From contig JAFSQI010000104.1 of assembly GCA_017446685.1 (NCBI GenBank), positions 1 to 64,000 of the forward strand: a DNA stretch of 64,000 bases, in the 5' to 3' direction. The position numbers and the translations under genes were made by a program. Under the pieces are notes generated by a model. That model had not been told where the DNA came from. It made no database searches and saw nothing but the letters and a program-made list of their open reading frames with translations. Position 1 is the first letter of the stretch. The number at the start of each line of letters is the position of its first letter. This document shows positions 52,262-62,073 of the stretch, piece by piece. Origin of the DNA: Butyrivibrio sp. Its GTDB lineage: Bacteria; Bacillota; Clostridia; Lachnospirales; Lachnospiraceae.

Positions 52262-53362
52262 TCAGTAAGCATTTACTGCTCTAATCACCTGTTCAACTTC
52301 CTCATCTGTCATCTCTGGGAAAAGCGGTAACGTTGCACAATGAGCTGCAAGTTGCTCTGCATTGGGACAATCTCCCTTCTTATAGCCAAGTTCAGCATAT
52401 GCTTCCTGAAGATGGCATGGCACAGGGTAATGACGATTACACTCTATATCTTTTTCCTTCATATAGGCAAGAAAATCCTCCGGATTTCCATCAACCTGGA
52501 CCTCAAACAAATGAAATACCGGCTCTGTATTTTCCGGATGTGCCTGCAACTTAAACTTCGGATTTGTTATTTCAGCCATGTATCTTCTACCAATTTTCTG
52601 TCTCCTCTTTGTCCACTGTGGCAAATACTTAAGCGATACAGATAAAACAGCTCCCTGAATACCTTCAAGACGGTAGTTGTAACCTATCATTTTATGGTAA
52701 TATCTCACTTCACAGCCCTGATTTTTCATAACATTCATATAGTGGTCATACTCTGCATTATTAGTGGATACAGCTCCGCCTTCTCCAAACGCATAAAGGT
52801 TTTTACCAGGATAAAAGCTAAAGCATCCTATGTCTCCCAGAGTACCAACCATTTTACCTTCAACTTTAGCTCCGTGAGCCTGTGCACAGTCTTCAACAAC
52901 ATAAAGATTGTACTTATCAGCAATTTTCTTCACTGCCGGAAAATCGAAAGGCTGACCATATAAATGAACTCCCACAATTGCTTTGGTCTTATCTGTAATC
53001 TTCTCTTCTATCTTTGAAGGATCTATTTCCCATGTATCCTGTGTGCAATCAACAAACACCGGCTTTGCTCCTGTGTAAGTAACTCCCCAAGCGGTAGCTA
53101 TATAAGTATTAGCCGGAACAATTACTTCATCTCCATCACCTATTCCAAGTGCAGCAAAAGCACAATGAAGTGCTGATGTACCGTTATTAAGCCCCTGTAC
53201 ATACTTCACTCCAAGAAAATCAGCAAATTCTCTGTCAAATTTATAGGCAAATTCGCCACCAGAAAAAGCTGTTTTTTCACAGCAGGCTTTAATAGCCGCA
53301 AGGTACTCTTCTTCATGTCTCTTATAGTCTCTTGTAAGATCAATTCTTTTTAACAGTGGCAT
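52262..53362 (-). CDS. DegT/DnrJ/EryC1/StrS aminotransferase
   Basis: 366 residues, standard length. The PLP-binding lysine is Lys187 in FSFYPGKNLYAFGEGGA; upstream are NGTSALHCA, PANTYIATA and EDCAQAHGA. These enzymes aminate keto-sugar nucleotides such as dTDP- or UDP-4-keto-6-deoxy sugars. RmlB could supply a keto substrate, so an amino-deoxy sugar in the second polymer is likely. AGGAG precedes the ATG. It overlaps the GT2 gene by 23 bp. Confidence 0.95.
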   Translation of the reverse strand: MPLLKRIDLTRDYKRHEEEYLAAIKACCEKTAFSGGEFAYKFDREFADFLGVKYVQGLNNGTSALHCAFAALGIGDGDEVIVPANTYIATAWGVTYTGAKPVFVDCTQDTWEIDPSKIEEKITDKTKAIVGVHLYGQPFDFPAVKKIADKYNLYVVEDCAQAHGAKVEGKMVGTLGDIGCFSFYPGKNLYAFGEGGAVSTNNAEYDHYMNVMKNQGCEVRYYHKMIGYNYRLEGIQGAVLSVSLKYLPQWTKRRQKIGRRYMAEITNPKFKLQAHPENTEPVFHLFEVQVDGNPEDFLAYMKEKDIECNRHYPVPCHLQEAYAELGYKKGDCPNAEQLAAHCATLPLFPEMTDEEVEQVIRAVNAY

Positions 53363-54083
53363 AGCGTTTCTCCTGTCTGAACATTTTCTTTAACTTATAT
53401 ATTCTGATAATGTAATTTTTTATGGTTTTAGGGACATTTACTGTAGTATCATAATCCTCTACCCATTCTATAGGCATATCATAAATCTTAACTCCCTGCT
53501 TTTCTGCCCTTAGCAAAAGTTCAACAGTATAGAACCAGCCCTTGTCATCTGAGCACTGAGAAACCAGCTTTTTTGCTGTTTTTGTCCTCAAGAAAGTAAA
53601 TCCGCAAAGAGCATCTGTTGCTTTCATTCCAAATACTGTCTTAAGAATCCAAACAAGTCCTGCAGAAGTAATCTTCCTGTACCACTTTCTTCCTTTTGTA
53701 TCTGAATCCTTGCTAAATCTTGAACCGTTCACATACTCAAGAGAAGGATTCCTTTCAAATAAATCAATTGTCTTTCCAAGAAACTTAAGATCTGTTGAAA
53801 GGTCAATGTCCATATATCCCACAATATCAGCATCTGAACGTTCAACACCAGTTTTAAAAGCGATACCCACGCCCCTTTCTTCAATTCTGACATATTCTAC
53901 TTCATCATATTTTTTTTGGAGCATGGCCGCAATTTCAGGTGTATCATCATCAGAGCCGTTATCCACAATAGTGAGCTTATACGGAATCTTAATATTTTCA
54001 CGCATATATAAGACACATTTATCAATTCCTTTTTCAAGTCTCAAATGCTCATTGAGAACCGGAAATAAAATATTTATATTCAT
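53340..54083 (-). CDS. DPM1-like GT2 glycosyltransferase
   Basis: 247 residues. ILFPVLNEHLRLEKG, DNGSDDDT and MDIDLSTDLKF (metal site) mark a short dolichol-phosphate-mannose-synthase-like GT-A without membrane helices. It probably makes a polyprenyl-phosphate sugar or adds to one. GAGG lies before ATG 54083. Neighbours are DegT and a second GT2. Confidence 0.87.
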   Translation of the reverse strand: MNINILFPVLNEHLRLEKGIDKCVLYMRENIKIPYKLTIVDNGSDDDTPEIAAMLQKKYDEVEYVRIEERGVGIAFKTGVERSDADIVGYMDIDLSTDLKFLGKTIDLFERNPSLEYVNGSRFSKDSDTKGRKWYRKITSAGLVWILKTVFGMKATDALCGFTFLRTKTAKKLVSQCSDDKGWFYTVELLLRAEKQGVKIYDMPIEWVEDYDTTVNVPKTIKNYIIRIYKLKKMFRQEKRYATVKKN

Positions 54084-54146
54084 AAAAGCCTCGTATTAAA
54101 TCATTATCATACTATTGAATTATCCTGTAATTAACAAAAATTAAGT

Positions 54147-55085
54147 TTATTTTCCAACTATCTTCTCTATATCAGCTACCATATATCTTTGTTGCCTGAA
54201 TATCAGATTTAACATCACCGAAAGATATTTTAAAATTATGGTTAAAAGCGCAAATACTCCGAAAAAACCCACGGACATAAAACTCATAAGAGATGGCCAT
54301 CCGGATGCAATATCTTTTCCCATAAAATGATCAATCACAGAGTAAATTAGACAAAACATGGAAACAATCAAAAATCCTCCACTTAGCACTGCTGATATTC
54401 TTTCCATAATGTTAGTAAAATATATAAATGAATCCAGTGCCAGCTCTCCTCTCTCTGAGAAACTTGCCTTACTAGTATTTATAGATTCATCCTTCGAAAT
54501 TTCGTAACTAATAGTAGCCATATTAAGTCCGCAATTAGCATAAACAGCCTTTCTGTAAGGAATGTGCGTTCCTATTGTCTTAATTCTATTTATAGCTCTC
54601 CGGCTTACAATTCTAAAGGTTTCCGGACCAATCTTAGAAAAAGACTTACTGTATTTATTGAATAAACCGTAAAAAAGTCTTGATGAAAGGCGTCCCTTGT
54701 TCGCACAGGAAGCAGCCACTATATCAAAACCTTCAACCATCTTCTCATAAACTTCTGATATAAGTTCAGGCTCATAATCAACAATAACATGATCAAATTC
54801 ATATACTAAATCACCGATAGCTATATCACGCCCGGCATTCATCGAAGGTTCTATTCCCTGATAAAAACCCATATGAATAACAGAAACAATTCCATCGAGC
54901 TTTTTTTGGTGTGTATAATCTCTGATTACATCTACTGTACCGTCACCGGAAGCGTCATCTACACAAATAATTTCATATTTACTGAATAAACCACTTACCT
55001 TAGGTACAACAATATCCAAAAATCTGCTAATATCTTTTTCTTCATTATGAAGATAAACAACTATTGATACAAATTTATTTTCCAT
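54147..55085 (-). CDS. GtrB-like polyprenyl-phosphate glycosyltransferase
   Basis: 312 residues. FVSIVVYLHNEEKDIS, DDASGDGT, YEFDHVI (metal-site region) and two C-terminal membrane helices (about 235-260 and 270-295). It resembles GtrB and PglD-like GT2 enzymes. I chose ATG 55085 (GGGGAA upstream) over an upstream GTG. Four such GT2 enzymes in this window imply several lipid-linked donor sugars. Confidence 0.85.
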   Translation of the reverse strand: MENKFVSIVVYLHNEEKDISRFLDIVVPKVSGLFSKYEIICVDDASGDGTVDVIRDYTHQKKLDGIVSVIHMGFYQGIEPSMNAGRDIAIGDLVYEFDHVIVDYEPELISEVYEKMVEGFDIVAASCANKGRLSSRLFYGLFNKYSKSFSKIGPETFRIVSRRAINRIKTIGTHIPYRKAVYANCGLNMATISYEISKDESINTSKASFSERGELALDSFIYFTNIMERISAVLSGGFLIVSMFCLIYSVIDHFMGKDIASGWPSLMSFMSVGFFGVFALLTIILKYLSVMLNLIFRQQRYMVADIEKIVGK

Positions 55086-55171
55086 ACATTCCCCATATTG
55101 ATCCTGAATCATTTTCACACAAAGCGTGCAAATCAGAGCTTATCTCTGTAAAAAATATAGACATATATCTA

Positions 55172-56374
55172 TTAATCCAACAAATATTCGTCAAGATCAT
55201 AAACCGTATTGATTTTACCGGAAAGAACACTGATAAACTTAGGCTCTGATGATAATACCTTTATGGCCGTCGGTCTGGAATCGTCTATCTCTGAACTCTT
55301 AAGTATCGGTTTCATCGAAAAAAGCGATTCTCTATAATAAAAACCATATTCCGGTTTCATATACTTCATTGCAAGATGACTCATATATTCCCAGGAAGTT
55401 TCAGGCTTGCATGGACATCTATTGCAATTCCCAAGACTTTCAGGCGTGCAACAATATGTTCCTTTTTCTTTAAGTTTTTCCTGACAATTGAAAGCAGGAA
55501 GTTCGTCATAACATGTAACATGTGGAGTAAACGTCACTGAAGTCAGAGAATGCTTTCCTGTAAGTCCAAAAGGCATAATTGAAAAAAATGGTCCATCCAT
55601 CACTGTAAGACCAACATTTTTTAGCTTTTCATCCACATCACACAAAATTATCTCACAAAGCTCATACTTTATTGCAAAAGATGACTTATTATCATCAGAA
55701 ACAACCTTTTTAAGAATTTGATTAACAGAAGCATAAGTTGCATTCAATATAAACGGTGATTGTATCTCTTCTGCACCAAAAATATCATTATGCTCACTAA
55801 TTTCTGTAAAATCATCTATACTTTTAATAAATATTCTGTATACCGAGTTATCTTTTTTAATTTGCTTAATATCAGTTCCGAATTTGATTTCAATATTCTT
55901 GTGCTTACTTATTTCATCAAGAAAATAATCTCTTAAAACATGCGCGTCATAAGTATATTCCTGAGTAAGAAAAGCACCATCACACATCTTGGGCTGGAAA
56001 TACTGTGAAGCAGAAACTTCATCACACTTTATACCTGCCGCCCTGCAAAAATCCATAAACTGTTCAGCATTAGTCCAGCTAAAATTACTCGAAGTTGCAT
56101 AAATTTGATCAAATTTGTCATGAATAGAAAATCCATAGTCTTCAACAAAGCGTTTGAAATAGCCTGCTGACTTCATCGCCGTTGAAAGACTTCTTGGATA
56201 ATGATAACCCATATGTACTCTTGCCTGATTAATATACGTTGCTCTTGAAAAAGAATCAGGCTCTTTTTCAAGTACTAAAACAGAAAGCCCTCTCTGTCCA
56301 CAGAAAAGGGCTGCATACAAGCCATATAGGCCTGCACCAATGATAATTCTGTCATAATGCTTAGCTGAAGTCAT
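55172..56374 (-). CDS. FAD-dependent oxidoreductase with cysteine cluster
   Basis: 400 residues of the D-amino-acid-oxidase-like (DAO) type. FAD-binding GAGLYGLYAALFC at 13-25 and LEKE lie at the start, and substrate-side GYHYPRS near 56-62. An unusual insertion near 300-322 carries Cys-Cys and Cys-x-x-Cys-x-Cys (GTYCCTPESLGNCNRCPCKP), which could bind iron-sulfur or zinc. It lies in the run of sugar-modifying genes, so a glycan or sugar-nucleotide oxidation is likely. No signal peptide is seen; it should be cytoplasmic. The reaction is not known. Confidence 0.82.
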   Translation of the reverse strand: MTSAKHYDRIIIGAGLYGLYAALFCGQRGLSVLVLEKEPDSFSRATYINQARVHMGYHYPRSLSTAMKSAGYFKRFVEDYGFSIHDKFDQIYATSSNFSWTNAEQFMDFCRAAGIKCDEVSASQYFQPKMCDGAFLTQEYTYDAHVLRDYFLDEISKHKNIEIKFGTDIKQIKKDNSVYRIFIKSIDDFTEISEHNDIFGAEEIQSPFILNATYASVNQILKKVVSDDNKSSFAIKYELCEIILCDVDEKLKNVGLTVMDGPFFSIMPFGLTGKHSLTSVTFTPHVTCYDELPAFNCQEKLKEKGTYCCTPESLGNCNRCPCKPETSWEYMSHLAMKYMKPEYGFYYRESLFSMKPILKSSEIDDSRPTAIKVLSSEPKFISVLSGKINTVYDLDEYLLD

Positions 56375-56404
56375 AATACTCCTTATACTTGTATCACTTT
56401 TTAT

Positions 56405-57580
56405 TTAGCTTATTTCAGGCTGCTGACTTAAATAGTAGTCTTTGTACCACTTTGCAAAATTTCTCAATCCCTCACAAAGTGGTGTTGATGGCTTGAATCC
56501 AAAGTCATTTACAAGCGGTGTGACATCAGCATAAGTAGTCTCAACATCTCCCGGCTGCATGGGAACAAGCTCCTTGTGAGCTTCAAAATCATAATCTTTT
56601 GGAAGTACTCCTGCACTTATAAGTTCCTGTTGGAGTATATTAACAAAATCAAGTAAATTCACCGGATCATTATTTCCAATGTTGTATATTTTATATTTTA
56701 CGCCGTCTTCATTAGCATCAGGAGATTTCTCCATTACATTCACAACACCTTCAACAATATCATCCACATAGGTAAAATCTCTCTTACAGTTTCCATAATT
56801 AAAAATTCTTATTTTTTCACCATTTACCAGCTTGTTGGTAAAACCAAAATATGCCATATCTGGTCTTCCAGCAGGACCATACACGGTAAAAAATCTTAGT
56901 CCGGTGCTTGGAATTCCATATAGCTTTGAATATGAATGAGCAAGCAGTTCATTAGACTTTTTGGTAGCGGCATATAATGAAACCGGATTATCCACCTTGT
57001 CATCAGTACTGTAAGGGATTTTCTTGTTTGATCCATAAACGCTTGAGCTTGATGCATATACAAGGTGTTCAACTCCATGATAATTGTCCTTCAATGCTCT
57101 TTTTTCAGCTATCTCATTTATCTCATTGCATTCCGTTACAGAAGATGCGTTTACGCAATCATAAGAATGTCTGCAGGCTTCCAAAATATTATAGAAACCG
57201 ATAATATTTGACTCAATATAGGCATCCGGATTCTCAATTGAGTATCTTACTCCAGCCTGAGCAGCAAGATTAACAACAACTTCCGGTCTAAAATCAGCAA
57301 ATATACTGTTAACAAGCTCTTTATCAGCAATACTTCCAATCGCAAAATCAAATTTCGCTTCTTCGCCATTATTAGCTTTGCAATCAATTATTGCTTCTAT
57401 CTCTCTAAGCCTGTCATTCTTTATCTTAGGATCATAATAATCATTCATATTATCAATTCCATAAATATGAATGCCCTCAAACTTATTTAATAATTTTTTT
57501 ACCAGATTAGCACCTATAAACCCTGCCGCACCCGTAACCAAAACTCTTTTATTACTTAATTCTATATTTTTCTGTAACAC
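56405..57580 (-). CDS. UDP-glucuronate 4-epimerase-like enzyme
   Basis: 391 residues of the extended SDR family. GAAGFIGANLV binds NAD; AAQAGVRYSIENPDAYI, YASSSSVYG, YAATKKSNE (YxxxK) and TVYGPAGRPDMAY strongly match CapI/GlaE-type UDP-glucuronate 4-epimerases. A 27-residue insertion (VNASSVTECNEINEIAEK region) sits before the YASSS strand, unlike most members. I chose GTG 57580 because GGAG lies seven bases before it and the homology starts near there; the gene begins 14 bp after the sugar transferase stop. It would provide UDP-galacturonate for the second polymer. Confidence 0.88.
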   Translation of the reverse strand: MLQKNIELSNKRVLVTGAAGFIGANLVKKLLNKFEGIHIYGIDNMNDYYDPKIKNDRLREIEAIIDCKANNGEEAKFDFAIGSIADKELVNSIFADFRPEVVVNLAAQAGVRYSIENPDAYIESNIIGFYNILEACRHSYDCVNASSVTECNEINEIAEKRALKDNYHGVEHLVYASSSSVYGSNKKIPYSTDDKVDNPVSLYAATKKSNELLAHSYSKLYGIPSTGLRFFTVYGPAGRPDMAYFGFTNKLVNGEKIRIFNYGNCKRDFTYVDDIVEGVVNVMEKSPDANEDGVKYKIYNIGNNDPVNLLDFVNILQQELISAGVLPKDYDFEAHKELVPMQPGDVETTYADVTPLVNDFGFKPSTPLCEGLRNFAKWYKDYYLSQQPEIS

Positions 57581-57593
57581 TTTTATTCTCCAA

Positions 57594-59054
57594 TTATTTT
57601 GCACCTTTGCCAAACAATACAACTCCCACCGTCTTTAGTAAGATTATAAAATCTTCTGTAAGGCTCCAGTTATCAATGTATTTGAGATCAAGCTTTACAA
57701 CTTCATCAAAATCCTGTATGTCACTTCTTCCACTAATCTGCCACAGTCCTGTAAGTCCGGGAGTCATAGAAAGACGTCTTCTATAATGCTCGTTATATTT
57801 TTGGAACTCAGCCTCTGTCGGCGGTCTGGTTCCGACAAGACTCATATCTCCCTTAAGTATATTAAGAAACTGTGGGAACTCATCCAAACTTGTTTTTCTG
57901 ATGAATTTACCTATCTTCGTTACTCTTGGATCATCTTCCATCTTGAACATAAGTCCGTTCATTTCATTATTTGCTTCAAGTTCCTTTTTTCTCTCTTCTG
58001 CGTCAATATACATTGAACGGAACTTGTAAATCTTGAACCTTCTTCCATTCTTACCAATTCTAACCTGAGAAAAGAAAACCGGTCCAGGTGAATCAAGTTT
58101 AATTGCCGGAGCCAGGAAAAGTGTAATTATTCCTGTAAATATCAGTCCTACCAGTCCACCAACAATATCAACAATTCTTTTTATGAACAATCTCTTGTAA
58201 CTGCTACGGAACATCGAATAAGTAATAACAGTATAATCCAAAAAATCTCCAACGGCAGTCGCTGCCTTACCAACATCGGGAAGCTCGAGGTTATAGTGGG
58301 TTGTAATTCCCATTTCTTCAAATCCGCGAATAATATCCTCCATTTTCTTTTGAGGGATATTAGGGGTATTGATAAAGACTTCGTCAAACGGATCCGTGAT
58401 AAGTCTCTCTGTGAGATTATGTATTCCGTAATGAACATGAACTCCATCAATATACCAATTGCTTTCTCTACTAACTGATTCTTTTACATCAGAGGCAAAT
58501 GATTCACTCTCACTAGCATCTACATAGTACGCACGAACAATCTTATATCCAAGTCCATCACTATTTTTGACAAGCTTTTTTACAGTCTGTTCCATCAGAT
58601 TTTTTTCTGCAACCACAACTACACGTACAACATTGAGATCACTAGAAATATATTTTCGGAATGCTTTCTTAAATATCACTCTAGCCAAATAAGTTAAAAG
58701 CGTATTTATCCAAATAAAATTCAGAATAACAAATCGTGAAAGAATCCTGGCCCAATCAAGAAAATATACAACAGACATTGATGCTACTATCATAATAGCA
58801 ATGAATTTAACCACAGATAATAACTCAGCCGCGTATCCTCTTAAAATAAAGTCTCTATTCCAATCTGCCAAAAATGTGTACACCACGCAAAACAGAAGAA
58901 AAATAACACATACCATGTAATGAAGTGTTTTATCTCCCCAGTCATTATTGCTATTGTATCTCAGCCATGTGGTAAATGTATAACTCACAATTATACATAG
59001 CATATCTAAAAACCATATCATATAAGTTTGTAATGTTTTATACCTGTTGCTCAT
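57594..59054 (-). CDS. Second undecaprenyl-phosphate sugar-phosphate transferase (CpsE/WbaP family)
   Basis: 486 residues. Five membrane helices, a Rossmann-like CoA-binding-fold domain and a catalytic domain with KIYKFRSMYIDAEERK, DEFPQFLNILKGDMSLVGTRPP and TPGLTGLWQISGR. It should initiate a second lipid-linked oligosaccharide, distinct from the 8.7-10.1 kb enzyme. ATG 59054 is preferred to an in-frame TTG because AAGGG/GGGG lie upstream. It belongs to the 59.9-56 kb transcription unit with the TagA-like gene. Confidence 0.94.
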   Translation of the reverse strand: MSNRYKTLQTYMIWFLDMLCIIVSYTFTTWLRYNSNNDWGDKTLHYMVCVIFLLFCVVYTFLADWNRDFILRGYAAELLSVVKFIAIMIVASMSVVYFLDWARILSRFVILNFIWINTLLTYLARVIFKKAFRKYISSDLNVVRVVVVAEKNLMEQTVKKLVKNSDGLGYKIVRAYYVDASESESFASDVKESVSRESNWYIDGVHVHYGIHNLTERLITDPFDEVFINTPNIPQKKMEDIIRGFEEMGITTHYNLELPDVGKAATAVGDFLDYTVITYSMFRSSYKRLFIKRIVDIVGGLVGLIFTGIITLFLAPAIKLDSPGPVFFSQVRIGKNGRRFKIYKFRSMYIDAEERKKELEANNEMNGLMFKMEDDPRVTKIGKFIRKTSLDEFPQFLNILKGDMSLVGTRPPTEAEFQKYNEHYRRRLSMTPGLTGLWQISGRSDIQDFDEVVKLDLKYIDNWSLTEDFIILLKTVGVVLFGKGAK

Positions 59055-59093
59055 AATCCCCAAATCCCTTTGTTCTTGTTACTTTAAAATTTT

Positions 59094-59864
59094 TTAAACC
59101 GTGTTTTTGCTGAAATACTTATACCATATAAATTTTAAATTTGTTACAAAATAGCGCTTTACAAGTCGTTTTGGATCCTGAAATAATCTATACAACCATT
59201 CAAAGCCAATATTTTGTATCCATTCAGGTGCTCTTTTTATAGTACCGGCATGAAAATCAAAACCAGCACCAACACCCATCATCACCCCATTTAGCTTTCC
59301 TCTGTGGAAAAACATCCAGTTTTCCTGCTTTGGTGCACCTAGTCCGACCCAGATTATATCTGCTCCTGCATCATTTATCATCTTTACTATCTCAGTATCT
59401 TCATCCTCCGTAAGATTTCTAAAAGGAGGTGAATACATTCCTTTGATAACCAAGCCGGGATACTGCATTTCAAGCTGCTTCCTAAGTAAATCAAGCGTCT
59501 CCTGCTTTGAACCATAAAAATAATGCGAAAGGCTACCGTCCTTAGTCAGTTCAAACATATTCTTCATGAAATCTGGTCCCGCAACTCTCTCAGCATCCGG
59601 ATACCCACCATGCTTCTCCATTCTGGCAATAGGATTGCCGTCAGGAAAAGTAAATGCTGCATCATTAAGTACCTTACGATATACTCCGCTTTCTCTGGCC
59701 ATAACCGTTGTATGGACATTCGAAAAACAAATATACTCACCAGATAACTCTTTTATATGTTCTTTGATATAATTTACTGCTCCCATAGCAGATGCGATAC
59801 AATAATTTATTCCAAAAATTTTATATTTAATTTTTTCTATATATCGTGAACTACCATTACTCAT
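59094..59864 (-). CDS. WecG/TagA/CpsF-family glycosyltransferase
   Basis: 256 residues (GT26). FPDGNPIARM, VAGPDFMKNMFE, FYGSKQETLDLL and IWVGLGAPKQENW are characteristic. It should add the second sugar (ManNAcA-, ManNAc- or Glc-type) to the undecaprenyl-linked first sugar made by the next gene's product. GGGG lies about 11 bases before the ATG, and a promoter sits at 59951-59979. The following sugar transferase is 40 bp away. Confidence 0.93.
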   Translation of the reverse strand: MSNGSSRYIEKIKYKIFGINYCIASAMGAVNYIKEHIKELSGEYICFSNVHTTVMARESGVYRKVLNDAAFTFPDGNPIARMEKHGGYPDAERVAGPDFMKNMFELTKDGSLSHYFYGSKQETLDLLRKQLEMQYPGLVIKGMYSPPFRNLTEDEDTEIVKMINDAGADIIWVGLGAPKQENWMFFHRGKLNGVMMGVGAGFDFHAGTIKRAPEWIQNIGFEWLYRLFQDPKRLVKRYFVTNLKFIWYKYFSKNTV

Positions 59865-59950
59865 AAAGAGTAATTCCCCTTTAATTCATATTACTGCTCA
59901 CTCGATTTTGCTCGATTCAGTAACTAATTCATTTTAATAATACCTGTACC

Positions 59951-59979
59951 ATATTACACGTTTATTATATATTTAGCAA
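59951..59979 (-). promoter_or_regulatory. Promoter of the TagA-like/sugar transferase unit
   Basis: Minus strand TTGCTA (59979-59974), a 17-nt spacer and TAATAT (59956-59951). It lies in the 119-bp gap after the 274-residue GT2. A short direct repeat TCGAG-CAAAA-TCGAG near 59900-59920 lies downstream in the leader. Confidence 0.6.
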
Positions 59980-59983
59980 ATTC

Positions 59984-60808
59984 TTACTTATTTAATATAA
60001 TTTTAATATATGGTGTAAATACATAAAAAAAGGCCTTTGCCAATCCAAAATTTTTCTTTAAATAATGAAAATATGACTTAAACGGGAGTCCTTTAGGATT
60101 TTCTTTTTTGCTAAGTCTCTCCCGCCTTGATAATGTCCTATCGAGCCACGTTCCTTGCCTGGCATTACGATTACACTTTCCTGCATAAAAAGAGGAAGTA
60201 TATATTTCATTTCCTTTTCGTCGCAGAGAAAATCCATAATCAAAATCTCCAAAAGAATGTTCGTAATATCCATCCATTGGCTCACAATTAATATATGCAT
60301 CCCATGGAATCAACACACAGTTTGCATTAAAAGTATCACATACAACATCGGACTTTTCAGGAGAAATATACTCCTGTTTTATCGTGCCTTTTTTAAACCA
60401 GACCCCTCCATATGTGAAGACTCCGCTATCATCATACATTGCTCCCACTATAATTGCATTGCTTTTTGACTTGCTTTCCTGAATCAGCTTTTCAATAACG
60501 TTTTCTACAAATTCAACGTCGTCATTTATAAGTAAAACATAATCATATATTTGTCCTGACTCATTAAGCCACTGCATTCCTCTGCGCATACCTTTAGAGT
60601 AAAAAAGATTTCCATTGCCATGAATTATATGTATATTGTTATATTTGTAATTTATTTTTTCAAGTTGCTCAACAGTATTGTCACTACTGCCATCATCTAC
60701 TACGACAAAAAATAAATTATTATCTTTATTCTTCTCTATAAGACTCTCAACGCATTTTTTACTTTTTTCAGCCCTATTATGACAAGTAAAGATTACGCAT
60801 ACTTCCAT
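59984..60808 (-). CDS. GT2 glycosyltransferase
   Basis: 274 residues. VCVIFTCHNRAEKSKKCVESL, VDDGSSDNT and LLINDDVEFV (metal site) mark the GT-A fold; the acceptor motif FGDFDYGFSLR is near 200. It resembles GT2 enzymes acting on rhamnose- or galactose-containing repeat units. AGGAG precedes the ATG. The partner GT4 lies 10 bp upstream. Confidence 0.88.
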   Translation of the reverse strand: MEVCVIFTCHNRAEKSKKCVESLIEKNKDNNLFFVVVDDGSSDNTVEQLEKINYKYNNIHIIHGNGNLFYSKGMRRGMQWLNESGQIYDYVLLINDDVEFVENVIEKLIQESKSKSNAIIVGAMYDDSGVFTYGGVWFKKGTIKQEYISPEKSDVVCDTFNANCVLIPWDAYINCEPMDGYYEHSFGDFDYGFSLRRKGNEIYTSSFYAGKCNRNARQGTWLDRTLSRRERLSKKENPKGLPFKSYFHYLKKNFGLAKAFFYVFTPYIKIILNK

Positions 60809-60817
60809 GCTAACTCC

Positions 60818-62038
60818 TCATTTATGCTCAAAATCCCTAAATTCAAGCACTGTTTTATCCCATGTAAGGTGATTAATTATGTGTTCCCTGGCATTTAACT
60901 GTATCCGTTCATATATTTCACGATTATTTTCCAAAAACAATATTTTATCTGCCATTTGTTCTATATCATTACATACAAATCCTGTTTCACCATTTTCTAT
61001 CAAAAACTCAGGCCCCGGTGCTTTGATAGCCAATACCGGGCATTTATGGCACATTGCCTCAAGTATAGCCATTCCATATATTTCTACAGGGTTAAAATTT
61101 ATATAATAATCACATGCTTTGAAAATATCGCGCATTTCAGAATTAGGAATTTGGGACATTATCTTAATACTTTCTAAAATTCCCATTTCATCAGCCTTTT
61201 TTTGAACTTCAAAAAGTTTTGTACCATTTCCCACAATTAGTAACTGAAAATCGCTCATTTTCCCAAGAAGTTCAATTGCCTCCAAAGGATGCTTATACTC
61301 CTCTAATCTTCCAACAAACAGCAATATTTTCTTATCATTAGGGAGTCCAAATCTTTGACGGATATTTTCTCTACTATCTGCAGACAATAACGTATCAGAA
61401 GCATTGAGCCCAACAGGTGCCAGCTTTGCATCAATGCCAAACTTATTGCATTGGGACATAACAAATGGAGTTTTTACATAAACGTCAACTTTTCTATATG
61501 CTCTTATGTTCCTATCAATCAACATTCTACTCAAAGCTTTTTTGTACCATTTTTTACTATCAGTAAAAAGTGTGCCAATATAAAGATGACATTTAATCCC
61601 ATTATTATAACAATAATTAATTACATTCGGAGCAAAAAGCATATTATCAGCAAGCAGATGTACTAAGTCGGTTTTCATTTTTTTCAGAATACTTAACTCT
61701 ATTATTCCATGATGTCCCAGACCTTTAGCTACTATAATATGAAGAGTTATGTTATCAGAAATAAATACGTTTTCAACTTGCTTTTCATCAAGGTAATCAC
61801 TAGTCTTCGTGATAGAACATGTATCATTTCCAGTGTTTTTTTTATTTAATTCTGTACTTTTCTTTGTAAGTAAAACAATATCAACATGATGCTCAGGATG
61901 TAATTTAACCAGTGCCTTGGCCAAGCCGACTTCCTGTGAATTATAAAATACACTATTTAATTCATTTGTTCTGTATAATTTCAAGAATGTTATATTCACT
62001 TTTCTATAACTCCAGCATTTTATCTGTTTTTCTGACAT
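60818..62038 (-). CDS. GT4 glycosyltransferase
   Basis: 406 residues, GT-B fold. The C-terminal nucleotide-binding half includes KKILLFVGRLEEYKHP and VEIYGMAILEAMCHKCPVLA, with the conserved Glu pair of GT4 enzymes. The donor is unknown. It lies between a GT2 and the GT-13-like enzyme and belongs to the same run. Confidence 0.9.
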   Translation of the reverse strand: MSEKQIKCWSYRKVNITFLKLYRTNELNSVFYNSQEVGLAKALVKLHPEHHVDIVLLTKKSTELNKKNTGNDTCSITKTSDYLDEKQVENVFISDNITLHIIVAKGLGHHGIIELSILKKMKTDLVHLLADNMLFAPNVINYCYNNGIKCHLYIGTLFTDSKKWYKKALSRMLIDRNIRAYRKVDVYVKTPFVMSQCNKFGIDAKLAPVGLNASDTLLSADSRENIRQRFGLPNDKKILLFVGRLEEYKHPLEAIELLGKMSDFQLLIVGNGTKLFEVQKKADEMGILESIKIMSQIPNSEMRDIFKACDYYINFNPVEIYGMAILEAMCHKCPVLAIKAPGPEFLIENGETGFVCNDIEQMADKILFLENNREIYERIQLNAREHIINHLTWDKTVLEFRDFEHK

Positions 62039-62073
62039 TTTCAGCCAGTTGAGGGATTATAGATTTAGATAAT

